Notes: generated by a model from the sequence alone, not told the origin. Counted from the stretch's first letter, positions 21,628 through 33,052 are shown. The stretch: 64,000 bases of DNA from Alphaproteobacteria bacterium (GCA_020632875.1 JACKET010000002.1:1-64000); one strand, 5' to 3'. Made by a program: numbers and translations.

Positions 21628-22611
21628 ATGTGGGCCCTGCTCGCGCTCACCGCCGCAGCCTACGAGACCGACCAGCTCACGTTCCGCACGCGTCCGTTGC
21701 GCGACGCGACCGACACCGCGGATGCCCTCGTCGAGCCGATGTTGGCGCGCGCCGTCGACCGCGCGAACCGCCGCACGCGCTGCCAGGGCGATGAGGGCGA
21801 GATGCGCGAGGCGCTCGCGCGGGCCATCCACCGCGAGACGGGCGGCAAGGTCTGGGTGATCTCGCGCGGGCTGTTCCGCGCGCCGGGGTTCTCGCGCTAT
21901 TCCGCGGCGCTGGTGCGCTCGCCGGCCGAGCGCATCGCGTTCGAGCGCCGGGAGGACATCTACGGCGACATGACGTTGTGGCAGTCGGTGATCCTCACGC
22001 TGGGCGGGCCGTGCCCGACGTTCGTGATCGCGGGGGTCCGCATCGGCTCCGACAAGCTCGACCACTTCTTCGATCTCGGCTGGCAGTACTTCCACGCGAT
22101 CGAGAAGGGGAAGCCCGAAGCCGAGGCGATCGCCGCGGGCGCCCGCACCGAGGTGCAGATGTACGGGATGCTGACGAGCAAGACGTTCGCCTTCGCCGAC
22201 CTGAAGGCGAACTGGGACGGGCTCGGGTTCTACCGGGCGCTGCTGACCGACGACAGCGTGTTCCGACGCGGCGAGGACGGGTGCGTGGAGCAGGTCGCGC
22301 CGTGGCGGTGGGATGCCTGGGTCGACGCGGACTGGGACGAGGTCGAGAACCCCGGGGTGCACACGCGGCTCGTGCAGCGGCGGCTGACGAAGACCCTCGA
22401 GGAGCGCCGGGAGGTCGTGTGTGCCGAGCGCGACGTGTGGGACGCCGAGGGCGAGCGAGAAGCCCGGATGGCGGACCTGAACGCGGACCAGCCGTGGATC
22501 CGCGGGCGCGTGCCGCTGCGCGACGACCCCTACCAGCTCGCCGCGTTGTGCGACCCGGAGTGGGACGGGGAGTCGACCCCGGCCCGGCCGCACCACTTCG
22601 TCGAGCGCTGA
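21628..22611 (+). CDS. Exported hypothetical protein
   Basis: A 327-residue protein of unrecognised family. It begins MWALLALTAAAYETDQ, a short signal-like segment; an alternative in-frame ATG lies at 21592. Distinctive stretches are IRRETGG-like AIHRETGGKVWVISRG, VRIGSDKLDHFFDLGWQYFHA and NWDGLGFYRALLTDD. The conserved-looking DKLDHFFDLG histidine pair may be a ligand set, but that is a guess. The 3' end lies 17 bp from the convergent YdcF gene with no repeat element between. Confidence 0.65.
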   Translation: MWALLALTAAAYETDQLTFRTRPLRDATDTADALVEPMLARAVDRANRRTRCQGDEGEMREALARAIHRETGGKVWVISRGLFRAPGFSRYSAALVRSPAERIAFERREDIYGDMTLWQSVILTLGGPCPTFVIAGVRIGSDKLDHFFDLGWQYFHAIEKGKPEAEAIAAGARTEVQMYGMLTSKTFAFADLKANWDGLGFYRALLTDDSVFRRGEDGCVEQVAPWRWDAWVDADWDEVENPGVHTRLVQRRLTKTLEERREVVCAERDVWDAEGEREARMADLNADQPWIRGRVPLRDDPYQLAALCDPEWDGESTPARPHHFVER

Positions 22612-22628
22612 GACGCCCCGACGGTCGC

Positions 22629-23372
22629 TCAGAGGTGCCAGTCGTCCGTGTCGACGCGGTGGCGGAGGCCGCGCAGCGACGGCTCCTTCACGGGCGGCGC
22701 GGGAGGCTCTTCGGACGCGAACAGCGCCGCGACGACGGCGCGGGGGTACTCCCACATCGACGCCGGGCGTCGCCGGGTGCCGAGCCGCTCGGCGATGACG
22801 CGCTCGCGCTCTTCGAGCGGCAGCCACTCGTGCGCGGGGACGGGCTCGACGCGGACTTCGGGCAGGCCGCGCCGGATCCGCCGCGACACGGCCATCCCGT
22901 TGACCTCGAGCGACACCGCGGGCCCGGCACCCCAGGCACGGACGAGCGTGCGGATGCCGTTCGCGTGGCCCGTGTGCGACGCGATGCCGAGGGTGTGGAA
23001 GCCGAGCTCGTCCATCATCGCGAGCGTGTAGGCGGCGTTCTCGTCGCTGTGCAGCGCCTGGGTCTCGCGGTGGATGCGGCCTGCAGGCACGCCCAGCGCC
23101 ACGAGGCCCGCCTCGAGCGCCTCGGCCTCGATGTACCGGTTGTGCACCGCGCCGCCGGACACGATGAACGCGTCGGTCACGCCCTCGTCGTAGAGCTGGG
23201 CGGCCCAGACCACGCGCTGCCACTGGCACTTCGACAGCGACCCGTCGTCGCGGGTCGGACAGCCCGGCACCAGCACCACGTCGACCGTGCGCGTCGACGG
23301 CCACGTGATGGGACGTGCCCGCATCGCGCAGGCCGACAGGAACACGAGGAACAGCAACCCGATGGCGCGCAC
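22629..23372 (-). CDS. YdcF-like (DUF218) lipoprotein
   Basis: A 247-residue DUF218 protein; the family has a Rossmann-like fold and includes YdcF, SanA and ElyC, implicated in envelope maintenance. I start it at GTG 23372, read MRAIGLLFLVFLSACAMRAR, giving a clear LSAC lipobox; GGGAGG lies 5 nt upstream. Core motifs are VDVVLVPGCP, FIVSGGAVHNRYIEAEAL and ENAAYTLAMMDELGF, ending with SHTGHANGIRTLVRAWG. Longer in-frame upstream sequence is Arg-rich and not believable. A 26-bp perfect inverted repeat (23417-23442) lies just upstream. Confidence 0.82.
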   Translation of the reverse strand: MRAIGLLFLVFLSACAMRARPITWPSTRTVDVVLVPGCPTRDDGSLSKCQWQRVVWAAQLYDEGVTDAFIVSGGAVHNRYIEAEALEAGLVALGVPAGRIHRETQALHSDENAAYTLAMMDELGFHTLGIASHTGHANGIRTLVRAWGAGPAVSLEVNGMAVSRRIRRGLPEVRVEPVPAHEWLPLEERERVIAERLGTRRRPASMWEYPRAVVAALFASEEPPAPPVKEPSLRGLRHRVDTDDWHL

Positions 23373-23416
23373 GCCGACCTCCCACCCGGATACCGGGTGA
23401 GAATAACGTGATTCTG

Positions 23417-23442
23417 TTTTCACGTTTTGCAGGTCGTGAAAA
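23417..23442. promoter_or_regulatory. Perfect 8-bp inverted repeat, candidate operator
   Basis: TTTTCACG, a 10-nt spacer, then CGTGAAAA, inside an AT-rich 80-bp gap between the ydcF-like start and the end of the RamB-like regulator gene. The AT-rich arms and lack of a GC stem argue against an intrinsic terminator. TTTCAC and CGTGA half-sites recur in the regulator/aceB intergenic region (about 24928-24957), so it may be a site for the same regulator. Confidence 0.45.
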
Positions 23443-23452
23443 ATACCGGGGC

Positions 23453-24874
23453 TCAGTCGCCGTCGGACTCGTCGGGATCGGCGTAGAACCCGAGCCCACG
23501 AACGTTCTCGTCGAGCTCGAGCTCGGCGGAGAGGCTCGGGAATGCGCGCTGCTCGCAGCCGCGCCGCTCGCACAGTCGGCACGTCACGCCGATGGGCACG
23601 GCCTCCATGCCGCCGATGTCCATCCCGTCGGCGTACACCATCCGGTGTGCGTGCTCGAGCTCGCAGCCGAGCCCGATCGAGTGCACGACCTCGGGGGCGC
23701 GGTAGGCCCCCGCGTTCTTCACGATCGTGCGCGCGACGCAGAAGTAGCCCGTGCCGTCGGGCATCCGCGAGACCTGCACCCTAAGCCGGCCCGGGTCGAG
23801 CAGGGCCATCGACACGTTCCATCGCGGACAGGCCCCGCCGAATCGCGCGAACCGGATGCCCGACGCGCTGAAGCGCTTCGAGATGTTGCCCGCCGTGTCG
23901 ATCTTCAGGAAGTGGAACGGGATGCCCTCCTGGCCGGGCTTCCGCAGCGTCGTCATGCGGTGGCACACCTGCTCGAACGTCGCGCCGTACCGCCGCGCGA
24001 GCAGGTCGATGTCGTACCGCTCGGCCTCGCAGGCCGCGTAGAAGTCGGCGTACGGCATCATCAGCGCGCCGGCGAAGTAGTTCGCGAGCACCATGCGCCC
24101 GAGCACGCGCGAGGCCTCGCTGCGCAGCAGGTCGGAGCGCGTGAGCTCGTCGAGGGTGTCGGACAGCGTGATGAGCGCGATCTGGTGCGACAGCTGGAAG
24201 TGCCGGGCGCTGCGCGCGAGCCCCTCGGACAGGACGAGCTCTTTGCGCCCCGGGTCGTAGCGGCGGATGGCGTTGCCCTTCGCGGGGGCGTACCGCACGC
24301 GGATGCCGAGGGTCTCGAGGTAGCGCGTGAGGCCGTGCCGCAGCTCGATCGACTGCAGGCTGGCGGTCTTCCACAGCTCTTCGGCCGCGTCCTCCAGCGG
24401 CTGGAACCAGTTCCGCGCGGCGTGGATGAACTCGGTGACCTCTTCGGAGGGCAGTCGGGTGCGGCCGCCGAGGTCCTGCCCGTCGGCCACCGTGTGGGCG
24501 AGGCGCGAGGCCTGCGTGTAGGCGTTCCGGTAGTGCTGGTACAGGTGTACGACGGCCCGCGCGACCTCGGGGGTGGTGCGCGACAGCTCGCGGACGCCGA
24601 CGTTCGTGAGGCCCATGCCCTCGAACATCGCGTCGCCGAACACCTCGAGCAGGTCGGACTCGAGCTCGGCGTCGCGGTCCTGACCGAACGACGCCACGTC
24701 GAGATCGAAGTGCGACGCGAGCTGGATGAGCAGCGGGGCCGTGAGCGGCCGCTTGTCGTGCTCGATGAGGTTCAGGTAGCTCGCGCTGATGCCGAGCTTC
24801 TCGGCGAGGCGGGCCTGGGTGAGGCCCTCCTGGCGGCGGAGGGCGCGGACTTTGGCGCCGAGGCGGAGGTCCAT
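23453..24874 (-). CDS. RamB/ScfR-like XRE-family transcriptional regulator of acetate/short-chain acyl metabolism
   Basis: A 473-residue DNA-binding regulator. An N-terminal XRE helix-turn-helix (GLTQARLAEKLGISASYLNLIEHDKR, about residues 17-45) is followed by a DUF955/IrrE-like region that lacks a canonical HEXXH, having FQLSHQ instead. A C-terminal DUF2083/ScfR domain has a Cys cluster (CRLCERRGC). Corynebacterial RamB, with this architecture, controls the glyoxylate-bypass genes aceA and aceB. Here the gene is divergent from aceB with aceA next, so local control of the bypass is a well-founded inference. The effector, possibly an acyl-CoA, is not visible in the sequence. Confidence 0.9.
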   Translation of the reverse strand: MDLRLGAKVRALRRQEGLTQARLAEKLGISASYLNLIEHDKRPLTAPLLIQLASHFDLDVASFGQDRDAELESDLLEVFGDAMFEGMGLTNVGVRELSRTTPEVARAVVHLYQHYRNAYTQASRLAHTVADGQDLGGRTRLPSEEVTEFIHAARNWFQPLEDAAEELWKTASLQSIELRHGLTRYLETLGIRVRYAPAKGNAIRRYDPGRKELVLSEGLARSARHFQLSHQIALITLSDTLDELTRSDLLRSEASRVLGRMVLANYFAGALMMPYADFYAACEAERYDIDLLARRYGATFEQVCHRMTTLRKPGQEGIPFHFLKIDTAGNISKRFSASGIRFARFGGACPRWNVSMALLDPGRLRVQVSRMPDGTGYFCVARTIVKNAGAYRAPEVVHSIGLGCELEHAHRMVYADGMDIGGMEAVPIGVTCRLCERRGCEQRAFPSLSAELELDENVRGLGFYADPDESDGD

Positions 24875-24885
24875 GGGGGCTCCGA

Positions 24886-25001
24886 TTTACAGGCTTTACA
24901 CTATCACAGGAGTGGATTCACAACCGCTTTCACACGTGACAACGTAACCTTTCGTCACCCGTTGCCGATGGGGCTGTAACGCTCAAGACTTTTACAAGCC
25001 T
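24886..25001. promoter_or_regulatory. Regulator/aceBA divergent control region
   Basis: The 141-bp gap between the RamB-like gene and aceB is much richer in A/T than its surroundings. It contains TTTACAGGCTTTACA at about 24886-24900 and, about 90 bp away in opposite sense, TTTTACAAGCCT at about 24990-25001; both share an AGGCTT core. Between them lie TTTCACACGTGACA and TTTCGTCAC. These look like paired operator half-sites plus divergent promoters. No exact RamB box was assigned. Confidence 0.5.
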
Positions 25002-25015
25002 CCCCGGAGCCGTGA

Positions 25016-26611
<1,596 letters not shown>

Positions 26612-26625
26612 ACCTGGAGGCTCGA

Positions 26626-27885
<1,260 letters not shown>

Positions 27886-27889
27886 TGCG

Positions 27890-29311
27890 TCACTCGGCGT
27901 AGCCGAGCGCTTCGAGCTCCTCCCGGATCCCGGGAGCGAGCTCTTCGCTCGCCCCTGCGCCGAGCTCGTGTGCGCGGCGGTCGAAGCGGACCTGGGCCTC
28001 GCGCAGCGCCGCGCGGAGGGCCTCTGCGACCTCGGGGTCGTGCACCTGCCGGAGCTGGTGCGGGTCGGTGCGCAGGTCGAACAGCACGGAGCCCTGGAAC
28101 GACTCGACGAGGGCGTGGGTCGGCGAGTTCACCGTCCACACCGTGCCCTCGTCGCTGCGCAGCCGGACCTGGCGGTTGCTGCGCCTGGAGATCACCATTC
28201 GGTCGGCGGCCGCGGTGAGCACGTCCTCGCCGGACATCTGCGCGAGCAGGCCCTCCTCGTCGGGCCAGTCCACGAGCGCAGCCAGGGTGGGCACGACGTC
28301 CTGGGCAGTCGCCAGCGTGGCGACGCGGCGGGGCTCGACGCCGGGCACCCGCATCGCGAGCGGCGCGGCGAGCTGCTCGTTCCAGTTGCCGCCGTGGTCG
28401 GGCTCGCGGTGCTGCATCAGGCCCTCGCCGTGATCCCCGACGACCACCACCGCCGTGTCGTCGTCACGCCCGAGGGTCTGGAGGTGGCGGAGCAGGCGGG
28501 CCGTCTGGTCGTCGACGTAGCGGATCTCCGCGTCGTAGCGGTTGATCTGGCCGAGGAGCTTCTTCTCTGCCGGGATGTGCCGCTCGACGATCCAGTCCTT
28601 CACGGCCTCCTTCCCGCCGGGCAGGACGCGCTCGTACCCGCGCGGGAAGACGAACGGGCGGTGCGGATCGTAGAGGTGCACCCACAGGAGGAACGGGACG
28701 CCCTCGGGCACACCGGTGAGCCACTCCATCGCCGCGTCGACCGTGATCCCGCCGCGGTGGTCGCGGGTCACGGGCTGCCCGAAGTCCTGGAAGCCCCGCT
28801 CGGCGCCGCTGCCGTTCTTCACCGGGGTCGACGTGACGAAGCCCGCGGTGCGGTAGCCGTGCGCCGAGAGGTGCTGCGCGAGGCTGCGCGCGTCGACCGG
28901 CACGACGTACCGGCGCCCGTCGGACGAGTTCGCGATGACCCCGTGCTCTTCGGGGTGCAGGCCCGTGAACAGCGAGATGTGGGTCGGCAGGGTGGTGGCC
29001 TGCGGGACGATGAACCGCTCGAACAGCAGGCCCTCGGCGGCCAGGGCGTCGAACGTCGGGGTCGTCGGGCGGGGGTACCCGTACGCCGACACGTGGTCGG
29101 CCCGGACGGTGTCCCAGGTCACGAGCAGCACGCTCGTGCCCTCGTGTGCGGGCTCGCGCGGGGGATCGACCGTGCGCACCTTCACGGCGGGCGGCTGGGC
29201 CCAGCGCGGCTGGCGCACCGGGGGGCGGTCGTCGGCGAGCAGAACGGCAGCGAGCGCGCCGGCAGCGACGAGCGCGACGGCACCGATGGCGATGGCGGGC
29301 CAGCGTCTCAC
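27890..29311 (-). CDS. Sulfatase/alkaline-phosphatase superfamily enzyme with Thr at the nucleophile position
   Basis: A 473-residue membrane-anchored or exported hydrolase. It begins with GTG and a transmembrane segment (about residues 5-25). The alkaline-phosphatase-like core has the N-terminal metal site TSVLLVTWDTVRADH, the block TTLPTHISLFTG and a second metal site GDHGEGLMQH. In formylglycine sulfatases the nucleophile region reads C/S-x-P-S-R; here it reads T-L-P-T-H, so formylglycine cannot form and the enzyme is probably a phospho- or phosphonate hydrolase-like relative. It is divergent from the metalloprotease gene at 29402. Natural substrate is unknown. Confidence 0.82.
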   Translation of the reverse strand: MRRWPAIAIGAVALVAAGALAAVLLADDRPPVRQPRWAQPPAVKVRTVDPPREPAHEGTSVLLVTWDTVRADHVSAYGYPRPTTPTFDALAAEGLLFERFIVPQATTLPTHISLFTGLHPEEHGVIANSSDGRRYVVPVDARSLAQHLSAHGYRTAGFVTSTPVKNGSGAERGFQDFGQPVTRDHRGGITVDAAMEWLTGVPEGVPFLLWVHLYDPHRPFVFPRGYERVLPGGKEAVKDWIVERHIPAEKKLLGQINRYDAEIRYVDDQTARLLRHLQTLGRDDDTAVVVVGDHGEGLMQHREPDHGGNWNEQLAAPLAMRVPGVEPRRVATLATAQDVVPTLAALVDWPDEEGLLAQMSGEDVLTAAADRMVISRRSNRQVRLRSDEGTVWTVNSPTHALVESFQGSVLFDLRTDPHQLRQVHDPEVAEALRAALREAQVRFDRRAHELGAGASEELAPGIREELEALGYAE

Positions 29312-29401
29312 GGGGGCCCGCTAACCGCTCGTGGTATCCTGCGGGTGTCGCGTGGCGTTCCCGCGGCTTTGCTTGTTCTCCTTGTCATTTGTGGAGGCCC
29401 C

Positions 29402-30358
29402 ATGCGTTTCGGGGTTCTGTTCTTCCTGCTCGCCGCGGCGTGCGCGTCCGACCCGGTGCCCGGTCCCGAAGCGACGGAGGGGCCGGAGAGCCCCGCCGAC
29501 ACGACGGATCCCGCGCCTCCCGCCCCCGAGGGACCCGTCTGTACGCCCACGGCGTGCCCGGACTTCGCGGAGCTCATGCAGCTCGACCAGCCCGCGGTCG
29601 CCGAGGACAACACGCTCGAGATCGTGCAGGTGTTCTGGGTCCCCGCCGGTGTGGACGTACCGGACCCCGCGACGCTCGAATACGCGCAGGTGCGGTTCCG
29701 CCAGCACCTCCTCGCGGGCCAGCAGAAGTACCTCGATCTGCTGGGGACCGACACCTACCGCATCTCCGGGCGCGAGCCCTACGTCCTCGCCTCCGCCACG
29801 CCGTTCGCGGGGGACTACGACCAGGACTTCCCGAACGTCGGCGCTGAGGTCGAGGCCTGGTTCGACGCCTACGAGCCCGGGAACCGGTTCGTGACGTACG
29901 TGTTCATCGTCACGCCGCCCGACCAGCCGTGTCACGTCGAGCCCGGGGTCGACACCTGCATCCAGGCCGGAGCCCCGAAGATCGGGTACGACGCCGACTG
30001 GCAGCTCGAGTACACCGGCGGCTTCGTGCTGGCGTACCTCGACCACCTGTTCCACGACACGCCCGAGGGCGGAACGCCGATGCAGTCGACGCTCGTGCAC
30101 GAGCTCGGCCACGCGTTCGGGCTCCCGCACAGCGACTGCTTCGGCTACCCGCTGTGGGGTGGCCCGTCGATCATGGGGTACAACGTCGACTTCCACACGT
30201 TCGAGCCCGGTCCTTCGCCCGGCGGCCTGCTCCCCGAGGAGTACTTCGGGCTCGCCGGGAACCGGGCCGCATTCTCCGATTTCGCCTACGACCCCGCCGT
30301 GCACGATCCCGCGGGAGACGGCCTCCAGAGCGTGGACGCGTGCATCTACGTGTACTGA
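29402..30358 (+). CDS. Zinc metalloprotease-like lipoprotein
   Basis: A 318-residue lipoprotein. MRFGVLFFLLAAACASD provides the lipobox, followed by a Pro/Glu/Thr-rich linker to about residue 50. The metallo motif STLVHELGHAFGLPHSDCFG matches the metzincin HEXXHXXGXXH zinc site, and GPSIMGYN downstream supplies the Met-turn. A TATCCT hexamer at about 29354 could be the -10, and GGAGG precedes the ATG. Two further lipoprotein-type features follow in this neighbourhood, suggesting a cell-surface theme. Substrate unknown. Confidence 0.83.
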   Translation: MRFGVLFFLLAAACASDPVPGPEATEGPESPADTTDPAPPAPEGPVCTPTACPDFAELMQLDQPAVAEDNTLEIVQVFWVPAGVDVPDPATLEYAQVRFRQHLLAGQQKYLDLLGTDTYRISGREPYVLASATPFAGDYDQDFPNVGAEVEAWFDAYEPGNRFVTYVFIVTPPDQPCHVEPGVDTCIQAGAPKIGYDADWQLEYTGGFVLAYLDHLFHDTPEGGTPMQSTLVHELGHAFGLPHSDCFGYPLWGGPSIMGYNVDFHTFEPGPSPGGLLPEEYFGLAGNRAAFSDFAYDPAVHDPAGDGLQSVDACIYVY

Positions 30359-30395
30359 GGGGGATCCTGCGGATAGGCTGCGGCGGAGGTGACAC

Positions 30396-31025
30396 ATGCG
30401 CAACGCGATGGTGCTGCTGGTGCTGGCGGCGAGCTGCAAGAACCAGGTCGTCGACACCGACGAGACCGACACGGACACCGACACCGACACGGACACCGAT
30501 ACCGATGCCGACGTCGACGCCGACCTCCAGGCCTGCCTCGATGCGCTCGACCTGAACGCGGGTGTGACGGCCGCCACGAGCGCGGCGAACACGTACGAGT
30601 GGGACCAGGGCTTCGCGGTCAGCGCGTGCGTCGTGCCCGGCACGTCGGTGACGGGCGAGGGCAACGTGTTCATGCGGGCGCCCAACGGGGGCGCGTCCGA
30701 CACCTACTGCGCGACCCTCTTCACGCTCGGGGGCACGCCGCTCACCGACTGCGACGACTGCGACTTCGCGTTCGACCCCGACACCACCCAGACGGGCACC
30801 GTCGACGGGTTCACCGCGCTCGCCGGAGACTGCAACTACCTCGGCGACATCGGGCCGATGCCCCAGTGGGGCGTCGACATCGACGGCTTCAAGGGCAGCC
30901 CCGCGCTGATGTCGCCCGACGTGAAGTTCGGCTGGCAGAGCGTCGCCCCGGCCAGTGTCACCGAGCTCCAGGGGGGCGTGGTGCGGGTCGACTGGGTGTG
31001 GTCGGAGTACGTGAACCTCGACTGA
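30396..31025 (+). CDS. Lipoprotein with (Asp-Thr)n tether, function unknown
   Basis: A 209-residue lipoprotein: MRNAMVLLVLAASCKN carries the lipobox, then an acidic Asp-Thr repeat tract (about residues 20-45) encoded by hexanucleotide GACACS units at about 30467-30520. The globular part has several cysteines (CLDALDL, VSACVVPG, TYCATLF, DCDDCDF, GDCNY), probably disulfides in an exported beta-rich domain. Repeat slippage in units of 6 nt would change tether length without frameshift. GGAGG lies upstream. The transcript would enter the inverted-repeat element just after the stop. No family recognised. Confidence 0.7.
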   Translation: MRNAMVLLVLAASCKNQVVDTDETDTDTDTDTDTDTDADVDADLQACLDALDLNAGVTAATSAANTYEWDQGFAVSACVVPGTSVTGEGNVFMRAPNGGASDTYCATLFTLGGTPLTDCDDCDFAFDPDTTQTGTVDGFTALAGDCNYLGDIGPMPQWGVDIDGFKGSPALMSPDVKFGWQSVAPASVTELQGGVVRVDWVWSEYVNLD

Positions 31026-31153
31026 TGGCGTGTCGGAAGGGAGCGAGCGTCGAGCGCCTCGAGGCATCACGCAGATGACGCAGAAGGACGCAGATGACGC
31101 AGAAACGAGGCTGACCCGGGTCCAGCGTCTTCGCGTCCCCGGAGCGCCGAGTG

Positions 31154-31195
31154 GGCCTTGTTGCGGAACGGATTCGCGACTCACCAGAGCAGGCC
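31154..31195 (-). repeat. 42-nt GGCC-bounded hairpin repeat, inverted copy
   Basis: The same unit as at 31564, 35635, 35834 and 35928, on the opposite strand. GGCC ends and an internal CTCT/AGAG pair allow a hairpin. Confidence 0.75.
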
Positions 31196-31279
31196 GGCGT
31201 TTCTGCTGATCCGGTGAGCGCACCCGCCAACGGCCGCCCCGTCCACCTCTGAGTTTTGGGGAGAGGCAAGGTCCGACCC

Positions 31280-31328
31280 GGTCTTGGCGGTCGGTCTTGG
31301 CGGTCTTGGCGGTCTTGGCGGTCTTGGC
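31280..31328 (+). repeat. GGTCTTGGC 9-mer tandem repeat
   Basis: Five copies of GGTCTTGGC at 31280, 31293, 31302, 31311 and 31320; the first is separated by four extra bases. It lies inside the MITE-like element and shares the 9-nt period of its other repeat arms. Confidence 0.85.
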
Positions 31329-31563
31329 GGTGCAATCAGACGTTTGGCCCATCGAGGCAGTGGAGTTTGGCGAACACCGGCAAATTCCATTCGTTGAAGC
31401 TGCGCAAAACGCGGATCCGCATCCAGTGGGGGCCACCGTGGGTCGAGCGTCTTCCCGTCCCCGGGCGCTATCGATGGGGATTGCACCAGCCCAGACGCTG
31501 CGTTGACCCAGGCCTCGACAACGCCAGGGGAACGAGGAGGCTCGACCCGCAGCCCGAATCGCT

Positions 31564-31605
31564 GGCCTGCTCTGGTGAGCTCCGAATCCGGTCCGCGAGA
31601 AGGCC
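31564..31605 (+). repeat. 42-nt GGCC-bounded hairpin repeat
   Basis: It starts GGCCTGCTCTGGTGA and ends AGAAGGCC. The GGCC termini can pair. Near-identical copies lie at 35635-35676 and 35834-35875. Confidence 0.75.
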
Positions 31606-31873
31606 CGCTCTGTCGACCCCAATGCGGAGACGTCCCTCGAGAGCCCGGACGTCACGGGTGGACACCCCATCGAGGGTGCCCGGGGAAACGAGGACGTTCG
31701 ACCCGTGACGGCCTGGTTTCTGCGTCATCTGCGTCCATCTGCGTCATCTGCGTGATGCCTCGGACGCTCGAAGCCCGATCCCTTCCGACAACACGGAGCG
31801 CTGTGGCCCGCTGTGCGAGACCCGGGGATCGGCAACGCTGTCGCTTCGTTGGGCTCCGAGCCGGGTCCGGCTG

Positions 31874-33052
31874 CTACGGGTCGACGTGGATCCAGTCGTT
31901 GCTCCACAGGTCGAACGTCGGGTCCACCGCACAGAAGCGCTCGAGCGCGATGACCGTGCGCAGCTCCGGCTGCGTGCTGCGCCTGGACCGCAGGTGTAGA
32001 TCGAGGTCGTCTACGCCGGGCTGTTCGCAGGTGTGCCGCGCGACGCCCCAGTGCACGATGGGGTCGCAGCGCATGCGCGATGGGCCGATGTCGGTCGGGA
32101 TCTCCACCCGCTGCGTGCGGCCGTCGGTGAGGTGCACGTCCATGTGGGCTTCGCAGACCACTTCGGCGTCGAACATGTGGAGCGCGAGGATCCGCCCCTG
32201 GGACGTGAGCGCGGGGTCGCCGGGGGCCAGCAGCGGCACGATCTGCAGCAGCGAGACCGCGCCCACCGCGATCGCCGGTGCCACGGGCGGCCCCTCCGGA
32301 CCGCGCGGAGAGGCCCAGCACAGCGGGAAGATCGCGAGCATCCCGCCCATCAGCAGCGGGTAGTAGAACCCCACCACCCCCCACGACAGTGCGTGGAACA
32401 CGGCGAGCTGCGCCAGGGTCGCCCACCGCATCCAGCGCGGCCCGAACAGGCCGAACACACCGACGAGCTCCAGGAACACCACGTACGCGCACGCCGCGGG
32501 CAGCAGGGCGCGCGGGACGCCCGGCACGCCGAGCTCTCCGAGGGCTGCACCCGTCAGCCAGTCGGCGTTCAGCTTGATCGTCCCGGCCCAGAAGTAGAAC
32601 GCGACCAGCAGCCATCGGAGGGTGCGACGCTTGTCCGGAGCGAACAGGAACGCCGCCAGCACGAAGGTGTGCATCGTGTGCTGGTTGAGGCGCAGCCGGT
32701 AGTCCTGGAGCAGGATGGCGAGCCCCACCGCCGTGAGCAGCCCGAGCCCGACCGTGCCGGCCCGCACATGGCGCGTCGCGAAAAGGGCCGTCACCACGAG
32801 CCCGGCGAGGCCCACGGCCCAGGGCACGCCCTCCCAGAAGCCTGCTGGGAGCAGCCGCAGGTCGGCGCACCGCTCGAACACCGGCCAGCACAGCGCCGGA
32901 CGCCCCTCGGCCAGCAGCCGTGCGAGATCGCGATCCCCCCGCCACGACAGGGCGGTCAGCACGTGAGTCGCGGCGAGGATCGCACCGAACGCGACGAGCG
33001 CGGGATCGCTCGCGATCGAGCCCTGGGCTGGGGTGCCGGTCGGAGCGGTCAC
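31874..33052 (-). CDS. HTTM-like multi-pass membrane protein
   Basis: A 392-residue integral inner-membrane protein with about seven or eight hydrophobic helices in the first 300 residues and a soluble C-terminal domain. FYFWAGTIKLNADWLTG resembles the HTTM/vitamin-K-dependent gamma-carboxylase-like motif (YFxAGxxKLNxDWL), so I place it there tentatively. No enzymatic function can be assigned. Only a GTG at 33052 is available as a start. TATGGT lies exactly 6 nt before it, mirroring the divergent kinase gene's TATACT, so both may be leaderless. The 3' end faces the inverted-repeat element. Confidence 0.75.
   Translation of the reverse strand: MTAPTGTPAQGSIASDPALVAFGAILAATHVLTALSWRGDRDLARLLAEGRPALCWPVFERCADLRLLPAGFWEGVPWAVGLAGLVVTALFATRHVRAGTVGLGLLTAVGLAILLQDYRLRLNQHTMHTFVLAAFLFAPDKRRTLRWLLVAFYFWAGTIKLNADWLTGAALGELGVPGVPRALLPAACAYVVFLELVGVFGLFGPRWMRWATLAQLAVFHALSWGVVGFYYPLLMGGMLAIFPLCWASPRGPEGPPVAPAIAVGAVSLLQIVPLLAPGDPALTSQGRILALHMFDAEVVCEAHMDVHLTDGRTQRVEIPTDIGPSRMRCDPIVHWGVARHTCEQPGVDDLDLHLRSRRSTQPELRTVIALERFCAVDPTFDLWSNDWIHVDP

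Larger units (their letters stand above)
31026..31873. repeat. MITE-like element E1 with about 110-bp terminal inverted repeats
   Basis: Left end 31031-31140 and right end 31681-31789 are imperfect inverted repeats starting TGTCGGAAGGGA and ending TCCCTTCCGACA. Each contains the doubled GCAGATGAC arm. The interior holds no transposase. It contains two 42-nt GGCC-bounded hairpin repeats (31154-31195 inverted, 31564-31605), five GGTCTTGGC 9-mers (about 31280-31328), and a block near 31400-31470 that is inverted relative to about 35690-35760. No clear target-site duplication is seen. The remaining 84 bp to the next gene shows nothing recognisable. Confidence 0.8.

Noticed and set aside
23220..23240. 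Possible sigma-54 site TGGCACTTCGACAGC
   Set aside because: GG-N10-GC spacing is met but the -12 half is poor and it lies inside the ydcF-like coding sequence on the antisense strand.
31280..31328. CRISPR array
   Set aside because: Repeats are 9 bp, contiguous and without unique spacers; no cas genes in the window.
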